A DNA stretch of 5,292 bases from Terriglobia bacterium (GTDB lineage: Bacteria > Acidobacteriota > Terriglobia > UBA7540), in the NCBI GenBank assembly GCA_030040455.1, contig JASHTR010000530.1:1-5292 (forward strand), in the 5' to 3' direction. This document shows, piece by piece, positions 1 through 5,292 of the stretch. Both the position numbers and the translations under genes were made by a program. The notes beneath the pieces were generated by a model. That model was not told where the DNA came from and ran no database searches. It saw only the letters and a list, made by a program, of their open reading frames with translations. Numbering within the stretch: position 1 is the first letter of the stretch; the number at the start of each line of letters is the position of its first letter.

Positions 1-2182
1 AGACCAGGCTGCCGGAAGGCGGAGCTGCCCCGGGCACGATAAGCAGCGACGAGACCGGCTGGTTCTTCAGGACGAGCGTCGTGTTATATGGCGGATTCTG
101 GTCGAGGCGGTAGCTGAGATCGTCGAGTAGATTGTCATAGATGCCGAACCCGGCGTGAATCACAGTCTTTCCTTTGCCGAATGGATCCCACGCCAACCCA
201 ACACGAGGCTCGGGGAGGAATCTGGCGTTATTCACTGTAAAGGCTGAGGGGCCGACGGTCGGCTGAGTGTTGATCACTCCTCCCGGACCAAACAGATAGT
301 TAGAGGCTCTTCCATATACTTCATTCCAGCCGTTGGTAAATTCATCGCGGAAGCCCAGGCTCAGCTCGAGGTGTGGCCTTATTCTTATGGCGTCCCGGAC
401 GTAGATAGCGCCTTCCAGGGAGCGCCAGCCCATCAGCGTCGATACGGGAACGGCCGTAAACGTCGCAATGTTGCCTTGCAGAAAGCTGGTGAGGCTGGAG
501 AATGATGCCTGGCCGTCCTGATCCGCCGCCATGTTATCGTTGGCCTGAATCCGCTGGAACGAGACACCGACGGTAATCTGGTTAATGCCTCGGCTCAGAT
601 CGACGTGATCTTCGTAAGTGAAGAGGTTGCGATCGGCAACAAAGCCGGCGCCCACGTTAGTGCCCGCCGCGGTAATCTGCGAAGCCGCGTTCACGGCCGT
701 TCCGCCTCCGACGACGATCGCCGCAACCGGTGCCCCTTGAACGAAGCCTGGAGCGGACACAGTGGAAAGGCCCGTAAAATAATAGCCGCCTCTCGAAAAT
801 CCGGCTTCGGCCGTATTCAGCGTCGTAGGCGAAAAAACATGCGTTTCCTGCAGGCTGATGACCTGTTCGCGAAGACTTTCCAGGTCGATGCTGAAGGGAT
901 TCGCCGTGGGCGTCCGGTCCGCGCTGTCGTCGATCGTGTAGACGGCGCTGGTCGAATCCTTGGCGGAAAACGTGTGATCGGCGCGCACTGTCCCGAAATC
1001 TTCGCGAATGGTCTGGACGGGATGGCTGAACGCTTCGCCAATCCCGCTGCCGAGGTCGGGCCCGTTTTGCACGGGCCAAAGTGAAAGGAGCGGCTCGACG
1101 CCGGGCGCAATACCCACGTTCACCAGCGTCCCGTTGGCTCCGGGCAGAAGCCCGAGCCGCGCGTTGTCATCCGGAACCAGCGTCACGTCGCTCAGCCCTA
1201 AGTCCTGCCGGAAGCCCTCGTAATTGCCGAAGATGAAAGTCTTGTCTTTCTGGATGGGCCCGCCGAGCGCGCCGCCAAACTCGTTGCGCTCGAACTGCGG
1301 AATCGAGCCCTGATCGAAGAAGTTCCGGGCGTCCAGAGCGCTGTTGCGCAGGAACTCGTAGGCCGTGCCGTGCAGCTCGTTGCTTCCCGAAGTGGTCACG
1401 ATGTTCACTTGTGCTCCGGTGCGTTTCCCGTATTCCGGGCCGTAAGTGTCCGTCAGTACGTTGAACTCGCGTACGGCATCCACGCCCAGCAACTCACCGC
1501 TGGCCCCGCCAGGCGTCAAATTGATCTCGCTCGCGCTCGTGTATTCAACGCCATTAAGGAGAAAAAGATTTTCCTGCGGGCGTCGGCCCGAAACCACAAA
1601 CATGTTTCCCACCGCCGAGTTGGACGAGCCAACGCCTCCCGTCCTCTCCGCGGTGTAGTTGACGATGGCGGGATTCAGCGTCATCAGCTCGTCGTAGCTC
1701 CGGCCGTTGAGCGGCAACTGTTTCACTTGTTGCTCGCCAACCAGGCCAGACGTTGCTTGCGTGGTGACGTCCACCACGGGCCCCTCATCCTTCACGGTCA
1801 CCACCTGCTTCACTTCACCCAGTTGCAACGTTAAGTTCACCACGGCCTGCTGGCCCACCACCAGCATCAGCCCTGTCTTGATCTCAACTTTGAATCCCGC
1901 TTTCTCCGCCATCACGTCATAGCGGCCCAAAGGCAGCGAGGGCGCGTCGTAGTGGCCGGACGTATCGGTGGTGACCTTTCGGGTGAAACCGTTCTCGGTG
2001 TTCCTGATGGTCACTGTTGAGTCGGGCACCGCCGCCCCTGAAGCATCCGTCACCGTTCCGGTAATGGAAGTCTCCACCTGTGCCCACGCGGCCGCCGCCA
2101 GGATGGTGGTTAGTAAGACGATCCAAAACGTCTTGGCCGCTTCCCGTCGGATAGTTTGTATTCTGCCTGCGCTTGCTTTCAT
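1..2182 (-). CDS. TonB-dependent receptor / Oar-like outer-membrane protein with carboxypeptidase-regulatory-like N-terminal domain (C-terminus beyond left edge)
   Basis: An uninterrupted frame of 727 codons runs from the ATG at 2182-2180 off the left edge with no stop. Residues 1-34 form a signal peptide: a long basic n-region, a hydrophobic stretch WIVLLTTILAAAA, and a probable cut after AWA before Q35. Residues about 38-121 are a CarboxypepD_reg/Cna-B-like beta-sandwich (SITGTVTDASGAAVPDSTV, then TDTSGHYDAPSLPLGRYDV). From about 147 the plug domain follows (QLPLNGRSYDELMTLNPA at 155-172, LFLLNGVEY at 206-214, VDAVREFNVLTDTYGPEYGK at 234-253, VNIVTTSGSNELHGTAYEFL at 259-278, then LDARNFFD). 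The rest alternates beta-strand-like segments, as expected of a barrel. The protein would sit in the outer membrane and take up a large substrate or serve as an envelope component; the substrate cannot be read from sequence. Family members I recall are roughly 1,000-1,200 residues, so perhaps a third is missing. A GGAG ribosome site supports this start. Family assignment is confident; specificity is unknown. Confidence 0.93.
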   Translation of the reverse strand, partial: MKASAGRIQTIRREAAKTFWIVLLTTILAAAAWAQVETSITGTVTDASGAAVPDSTVTIRNTENGFTRKVTTDTSGHYDAPSLPLGRYDVMAEKAGFKVEIKTGLMLVVGQQAVVNLTLQLGEVKQVVTVKDEGPVVDVTTQATSGLVGEQQVKQLPLNGRSYDELMTLNPAIVNYTAERTGGVGSSNSAVGNMFVVSGRRPQENLFLLNGVEYTSASEINLTPGGASGELLGVDAVREFNVLTDTYGPEYGKRTGAQVNIVTTSGSNELHGTAYEFLRNSALDARNFFDQGSIPQFERNEFGGALGGPIQKDKTFIFGNYEGFRQDLGLSDVTLVPDDNARLGLLPGANGTLVNVGIAPGVEPLLSLWPVQNGPDLGSGIGEAFSHPVQTIREDFGTVRADHTFSAKDSTSAVYTIDDSADRTPTANPFSIDLESLREQVISLQETHVFSPTTLNTAEAGFSRGGYYFTGLSTVSAPGFVQGAPVAAIVVGGGTAVNAASQITAAGTNVGAGFVADRNLFTYEDHVDLSRGINQITVGVSFQRIQANDNMAADQDGQASFSSLTSFLQGNIATFTAVPVSTLMGWRSLEGAIYVRDAIRIRPHLELSLGFRDEFTNGWNEVYGRASNYLFGPGGVINTQPTVGPSAFTVNNARFLPEPRVGLAWDPFGKGKTVIHAGFGIYDNLLDDLSYRLDQNPPYNTTLVLKNQPVSSLLIVPGAAPPSGSLV

Positions 2183-2187
2183 GCGAT

Positions 2188-2191
2188 CTCC
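2188..2191 (-). promoter_or_regulatory. Ribosome binding site of the receptor gene
   Basis: On the minus strand GGAG lies five bases before the ATG at 2182, within the purine-rich run GAGATGGAGATCGC. This spacing and the signal peptide that begins right at this ATG fix the start. Confidence 0.7.
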
Positions 2192-2493
2192 ATCTCTTAC
2201 TGGGGTTAAAATTCCCGTCTGGCTACACGTACAATTATTGCGTGGCCCATCGGGAATCGAGCATTAAATCCCTGTAAAAAAGGCCTTACGCCGTCTTAAC
2301 TCCAACCGGGCTCGCTTGGTTTGGCTCATCTATTCTTCGAGATGGATCCCAGAGCCGTTGCCCGCGATCCTCACCGCGATGCTTCAACCGTTGCGCCTCT
2401 TTCTCGGCGGGTAAGATCAGAGGGGGTCGATCCTGTGTATTCTCGTGCCCAATGGTCTAAACTAGAGTTATAGGAAGTGGAATTGCACGAGCA

Positions 2494-2498
2494 AGAGG
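2494..2498 (+). promoter_or_regulatory. Ribosome binding site of fumarase
   Basis: AGAGG precedes the ATG at 2503 by four bases. The spacing is tight, but no other in-frame start nearby fits better, and the protein aligns with the family from this methionine. Confidence 0.55.
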
Positions 2499-2502
2499 CA
2501 TC

Positions 2503-4038
2503 ATGGAACTTCTGAAAGAAAGCATCCTGGAACTCATTATTCAAACGTCAACCAACCTGCCCCCGGACGTGCGTAAAGCTATGGCATGGGCCCTCAAGGT
2601 GGAGAATCCTTCGACGCAGGCAGGACAGGCGCTCAACATTATCGGTGAGAACATCGACCTCGCCTATGAAACCGAAGGAGCAATTTGCCAGGATACGGGC
2701 TTTCCGACGTTTGAGATCAAGACGCCCGTTGGCGTGAACCAGATCGCCATGAAGAGGCAGATTCTCGAAGCCGTTGTGGAAGCGACGAAGCTGGGCAAGC
2801 TGCGGCCCAATTCCGTGGACTCCCTCACCGGGAAGAACAGCGGGAACAACCTGGGCACGGAAACACCGGTGATTCACTTTGAGCAGTGGGAGGAAAAGGG
2901 GATCGAGGTGCGCCTCATCCTGAAAGGCGGGGGCTGCGAGAATAAGAACGTTCAGTATTCGCTCCCTTGCGCGCTCGACCACCTGGGCCGCGCGGACCGC
3001 GATCTTGAAGGAGTCCGCAAGTGCATCCTGCACGCGGTGTGGCAGGCGCAGGGGCAGGGCTGCGCGCCGGGAGCAATTGGCGTGTGCGTTGGCAGCGATC
3101 GCGCCCACGGCTATCACCTTGCCAAGCAGCAGCTTTTCCGTCCGCTCGATGATGTGAACTCGAATCCCACCCTCGCGAAGCTTGAGAGCGACGTCATGGA
3201 AGAGGCGAACCGGATTGGCGTGGGCACAATGGGCTTTGGGGGAAACGCTTCTCTGATCGGCTGCAAAATCATCGCCGCCAATCGCCTGCCCGCCAGCTTC
3301 TTCGTCTCCGTGGCCTATGATTGCTGGGCGTTTCGCCGGCTTGGGGTCTTGCTGGACGTGGAAAGCGGAGCGATTGAGAAGTGGCTCTATCGCGATCCGG
3401 CGCGCCCCGTGGAGCGGCTCATCGCCGAAGGCACCGGTTTTCAGCTTTCAGGCCGCGAGGTGCGGCTACAGTCGCCCCTTTCCGAAGAGAAAGTGCGCGC
3501 CCTCAAGGTGGGCGATTTCGTTCTTATCAACGGCCCGCTCGTGACCGGGCGCGACGCCTTGCACCACTACCTGCTCCATCACGATTCGCCCGTCGATCTC
3601 CGCGGCGCAATCCTTTATCACTGCGGCCCGGTCATCGGGAAGGAGGGGTCGCCGCCCAACGAGCGTTGGAAAGTGCTCGCTGCCGGCCCCACCACCAGCA
3701 TCCGCGAAGAGCCTTACGAGGCGGAAATCATCAAGCGCTACGGCCTGCGGGCTGTGATGGGGAAGGGCGGAATGGGCCGGAAGACGCTCGCCGCGCTCGA
3801 AGCCTGCGGCGCGGTCTATCTTCACGCCATAGGCGGCGCAGCGCAATATTATGCGCGCTGCCTGCCTAAAGTGCTCGGCGTGGACCTCCTTGAAGACTTG
3901 GGAATTCCTGAAGCCATGTGGCGGTTTGAGGCGCGAGACTTCCCCGCGATTGTCACCATGGACGCGCGCGGGAATTCATTGCATGAAGATGTATCTGCAG
4001 AAACGGGCGCTAAGTTGGAAAAAGTGGGAGCAGGATAA
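2503..4038 (+). CDS. Class I fumarate hydratase, single-chain alpha-beta form, [4Fe-4S]
   Basis: This 511-residue enzyme catalyses reversible hydration of fumarate to L-malate in the TCA cycle, in the cytoplasm. The alpha part (about 1-285) has the cluster cysteines expected of the family: C62 in ICQDTGFP, C187 in GQGCAPGAIG and C274 in YDCWAFRR. Other alpha motifs are NSVDSLTGKNSGNNLGTETP (103-122), KGGGCENKNVQYSLP (141-155), GSDRAHGYHLAKQQLF (197-212) and GVGTMGFGG (239-247). The beta part (about 310-505) has GDFVLINGPLVTGRDALHHY (337-356), the YHCGPVIG segment (372-379), AGPTTSIRE (394-402), GKGGMG (420-425) and IGGAAQYYA (443-451). Both parts are intact and fused in one chain, as in E. 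coli FumA but with a shorter N-terminus. The residue before EN in the GGG motif is Cys (C145), where I recall Ser or Ala in many relatives. L(+)-tartrate dehydratase is the closest alternative; its subunits are usually separate genes, so fumarase is preferred. The gene is transcribed away from the receptor gene, with no close downstream partner. Confidence 0.94.
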   Translation: MELLKESILELIIQTSTNLPPDVRKAMAWALKVENPSTQAGQALNIIGENIDLAYETEGAICQDTGFPTFEIKTPVGVNQIAMKRQILEAVVEATKLGKLRPNSVDSLTGKNSGNNLGTETPVIHFEQWEEKGIEVRLILKGGGCENKNVQYSLPCALDHLGRADRDLEGVRKCILHAVWQAQGQGCAPGAIGVCVGSDRAHGYHLAKQQLFRPLDDVNSNPTLAKLESDVMEEANRIGVGTMGFGGNASLIGCKIIAANRLPASFFVSVAYDCWAFRRLGVLLDVESGAIEKWLYRDPARPVERLIAEGTGFQLSGREVRLQSPLSEEKVRALKVGDFVLINGPLVTGRDALHHYLLHHDSPVDLRGAILYHCGPVIGKEGSPPNERWKVLAAGPTTSIREEPYEAEIIKRYGLRAVMGKGGMGRKTLAALEACGAVYLHAIGGAAQYYARCLPKVLGVDLLEDLGIPEAMWRFEARDFPAIVTMDARGNSLHEDVSAETGAKLEKVGAG

Positions 4039-4119
4039 GCATGAGGCAGCGAATCAGAATGGGGCAAGCTGCAGGAGCTCCCAGGGTTGGGGCGTGGCGC
4101 TTGCGAAGAGGACTCCAGC

Positions 4120-4203
4120 AAAAATCAGCTATGCTTCAGTTTCGATTGCGCACGTAGCGGCGGGTTCACCCCGCCACGCAAAAAGGCGGCATGAAGGCGC
4201 CTT
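4120..4203. repeat. REP-like hairpin unit 1
   Basis: The unit opens with AAAAATCAG, then TCAGTTTCG (4136-4144) and GTAGCG (4154-4159). A perfect six-base stem follows, GGCGGG (4159-4164) with loop TTCAC and CCCGCC (4170-4175). Downstream GGCGG (4185-4189) can pair with the same CCGCC block, and a ten-base palindrome AAGGCGCCTT sits at 4194-4203. The layout resembles extragenic palindromic repeats. The outer limits are approximate. Confidence 0.55.
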
Positions 4204-4230
4204 CGCGCGACCGAGAAAAAGGCATTACAG

Positions 4231-4342
4231 AAAAAAGTCAGGCCTCAGTTTCGGGCTCGGCAACCATGGTAGCGCCGGCATCCCTTCGCTACGGCTTAGG
4301 GCAGGCTTTGCCGGCAATTGCCCCGACAGGTCGGGGTGCTAC
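4231..4342. repeat. REP-like hairpin unit 2
   Basis: It starts like unit 1 with an A-run, GTCAG and TCAGTTTCG (4245-4253, 109 bases after the same word in unit 1), then GTAGCG (4269-4274). GTAGC (4269-4273) can pair with GCTAC (4338-4342), enclosing GCCGGCA (4274-4280), the palindrome TTGCCGGCAA (4308-4317) and a hairpin CCCCGA-CAGG-TCGGGG (4321-4336). The interior differs from unit 1, so the two are related in layout rather than being identical copies. Confidence 0.55.
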
Positions 4343-4379
4343 GCGACCTAAACTTAAGCATTACAAAAAACAAAAATTC

Positions 4380-4409
4380 TTGACATCGGCATCGCTGTCG
4401 AGGTAGAAA
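4380..4409 (+). promoter_or_regulatory. Sigma-70-type promoter for the radical SAM gene
   Basis: A perfect -35 hexamer TTGACA (4380-4385) is followed after 18 bases by TAGAAA (4404-4409), a 4-of-6 match to the -10 consensus. An A-rich stretch just upstream (about 4360-4379) could act as an UP-like element. Transcription would begin near 4416, giving a leader of about 40 bases. The position implies that the downstream gene is expressed independently of fumarase. Confidence 0.55.
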
Positions 4410-4446
4410 TGGGGTACCGTAACGTAGATCCCGAAACTACAAGCCC

Positions 4447-4453
4447 AAGGAGG
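4447..4453 (+). promoter_or_regulatory. Strong Shine-Dalgarno of the radical SAM gene
   Basis: AAGGAGG, a full match to the anti-Shine-Dalgarno core, ends four bases before the ATG at 4458. It fixes the start of the gene. Confidence 0.8.
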
Positions 4454-4457
4454 ATAC

Positions 4458-5292
4458 ATGCCGGAACTAAACGGGTCGGAGTCTATTGCTACTAAGTCCT
4501 ATCCTTACTCGACGCAGGATGACTTCGCGCCGACATCAGCAGCCTTTCAGACAGGCCTGAAGGGTCTCACGTTTCTTTGGCTTGAGATCACTCCGCGCTG
4601 CAACCTTCAGTGCCAGCATTGCTACGTTTCCTCCTCTCCGCTCTTGCGGGATCCCAAGCTAGTCGACTGGCCGCGGATCCTTCATCAGGCGTATGACGCA
4701 GGTTGCAGGAGTGTTCAGTTTATCGGCGGGGAACCTATGTCCAACCCCCGGCTCGTGGATTATGTTGCCAGAGCGCACGAGCTGGACTACAAGTTCATCG
4801 AAATCTACACCAATCTGACGCTTCTCACCGACAGGACGGCTCGGCGACTCCGCGCTTACAACGCGAACATTGCCACTTCCTTTTACAGCTTTCGAAGGGA
4901 GACGCACGAGCGAATCACACGCGTGAGAGGCAGTTTTGACAGGACGGTTGCTGGAATCGACAGGGCCTTGTCCGCCGGTTTGCCTTTGCGCGTCGGAATC
5001 ATTAACACGGGGATGAATGATTCCGAGGTGCCGCAGGCCATCGAATTCCTGGTTAGTCGCGGAGTTGAGCGAAGCTGGATAAACACCGATAAGACGAGGC
5101 CGGTGGGGCGAGGCGCCGACCTGACGCCATCCGAGAGCTTGGCAAAGACGTTATGTGGGCATTGTTGGAGGGGTAAATTGTGCGTTACCTCTGATGGCGC
5201 GTGCTACCCGTGCGTTTTTGCGCGGAATTTGACCGCTGGAAGTGTGCTTACGCAAGACCTGAGCTCGATCATTGGCTCGCAAGAACTTTTAG
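4458..5292 (+). CDS. Radical SAM protein with SPASM-like C-terminal cysteine cluster (3' end beyond right edge)
   Basis: The frame is open for 278 codons from ATG 4458 to the right edge. After a 40-residue N-terminal stretch, FLWLEITPRCNLQCQHCY (39-56) carries the CxxxCxxC motif (C48, C52, C55) that binds the [4Fe-4S] cluster used to cleave S-adenosylmethionine. FIGGEP (88-93) is the SAM-contacting GGE motif. IYTNLTLLTD (116-125), SFYSFRRETHERITRVRG (141-158) and INTDKTRPVGRG (208-219) continue the TIM-barrel core. The C-terminal LCGHCWRGKLC...DGACYPCVFAR region (C233, C236, C242, C249, C252) looks like a SPASM/twitch domain holding an auxiliary iron-sulfur cluster. It recalls actinobacterial radical SAM/SPASM proteins and enzymes that modify ribosomally made peptides; the substrate is unknown. 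The end of the domain suggests that only a short tail is missing. Its codons (many AGG, TTG, CGA) look less GC-biased than fumarase, a possible but weak sign of transfer. Confidence 0.9.
   Translation, partial: MPELNGSESIATKSYPYSTQDDFAPTSAAFQTGLKGLTFLWLEITPRCNLQCQHCYVSSSPLLRDPKLVDWPRILHQAYDAGCRSVQFIGGEPMSNPRLVDYVARAHELDYKFIEIYTNLTLLTDRTARRLRAYNANIATSFYSFRRETHERITRVRGSFDRTVAGIDRALSAGLPLRVGIINTGMNDSEVPQAIEFLVSRGVERSWINTDKTRPVGRGADLTPSESLAKTLCGHCWRGKLCVTSDGACYPCVFARNLTAGSVLTQDLSSIIGSQELL

Larger units (their letters stand above)
2183..2502. other. Divergent intergenic region between receptor and fumarase genes
   Basis: This 320-base stretch has no credible reading frame. It must carry the promoters of both flanking genes, but neither is clear. 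On the minus strand AATAAT (2239-2234) is a fair -10 hexamer without a matching -35, and TTTACA (2278-2273) is a fair -35 without a -10 at normal spacing. On the plus strand TAAACT (2458-2463) and TAGAGT (2463-2468) are only weak -10 candidates. Two short direct repeats occur, CGCGAT at 2363-2368 and 2375-2380 (12 bases apart) and CCGTTGC near 2355 and 2388; they are too short to call an operator. No riboswitch or terminator was recognised. Confidence 0.5.
4039..4457. other. Intergenic region between fumarase and radical SAM genes
   Basis: This 419-base gap contains no convincing gene. It holds two REP-like hairpin units (about 4120-4203 and 4231-4342), an A-rich stretch (about 4350-4379), a promoter and a ribosome binding site for the downstream gene. 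No hairpin followed by a T-run was seen after the fumarase stop, so its terminator, if intrinsic, is not evident; the hairpins here could end or stabilise the fumarase transcript instead. Confidence 0.6.

Noticed and set aside
605..1084. 159-codon open frame on the plus strand
   Set aside because: It lies antisense inside the receptor gene; its product is Arg-rich with no recognisable domain, and the minus-strand frame shows clear family motifs across the same bases.
1370..1834. 154-codon open frame on the plus strand
   Set aside because: It is antisense to the plug domain of the receptor, which is conserved throughout; a shadow frame of GC-rich coding DNA.
2548..3117. 189-codon open frame on the minus strand
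   Set aside because: It is antisense to the fumarase alpha domain with no recognisable motif of its own.
3381..3869. 162-codon open frame on the plus strand
   Set aside because: It overlaps the fumarase beta domain in another frame and gives an Arg/Ala-rich product typical of a shadow frame.
4041..4157. 38-codon frame starting two bases after the fumarase stop, considered as a small peptide or RiPP precursor
   Set aside because: It is rich in Arg with rare-type codons (AGG, AGA, CGA), has no well-placed ribosome site, ends inside the repeat, and lies before the radical SAM promoter, so it would not be co-transcribed from that promoter.
4159..4184. Hairpin GGCGGG/CCCGCC as an intrinsic terminator of fumarase
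   Set aside because: The stem is followed by ACGCAAAAA on the plus strand, with no T-run; an A-run on this strand would not support termination of plus-strand transcription.
3851..4351. 166-codon open frame running from the fumarase end through the repeats
   Set aside because: Half overlaps fumarase out of frame and half translates the hairpin repeats; there is no ribosome site and no recognisable domain.
4191..4406. 71-codon frame just upstream of the radical SAM gene, considered as a precursor peptide
   Set aside because: It consists of repeat sequence and overlaps the -35 and part of the -10 region, has no ribosome site, and no leader-core layout is visible.

Overview
The window holds three protein-coding genes and a repeat-bearing spacer. 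It looks like chromosomal DNA of an Acidobacteriota-type bacterium. This assignment is an inference: the sequence is moderately GC-rich, it carries a large outer-membrane receptor with an N-terminal carboxypeptidase-regulatory-like domain (a family greatly expanded in Acidobacteriota), and it has short hairpin repeats starting GTAGCG between genes, as I recall from that phylum. No rRNA, tRNA, CRISPR array, transposase or phage gene was seen.

Layout. Positions 1-2182 (minus strand) are the first 727 codons of a TonB-dependent receptor/Oar-like outer-membrane protein whose C-terminal part lies beyond the left edge. Positions 2183-2502 are a divergent intergenic region between the receptor and a class I fumarase. 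Positions 2503-4038 (plus) encode a complete single-chain, iron-sulfur class I fumarate hydratase. Positions 4039-4457 are a 419-base gap with two related REP-like hairpin units, followed by a good sigma-70-type promoter and a strong Shine-Dalgarno sequence. Positions 4458-5292 (plus) are the start of a radical SAM protein with a C-terminal SPASM-like cysteine cluster, cut by the right edge.

How the genes relate. The fumarase is a central-metabolism enzyme (TCA cycle, fumarate/malate interconversion). The receptor is probably a surface nutrient-uptake or envelope protein. They are divergently transcribed and nothing in the sequence ties them functionally. The radical SAM gene has its own promoter, is separated from fumarase by repeats, and looks like the start of a new unit. 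Its domain layout resembles radical SAM/SPASM enzymes that modify ribosomally made peptides, but no precursor peptide is visible here. If an undescribed system is present, it would lie to the right of this window and the radical SAM gene would be its visible edge.
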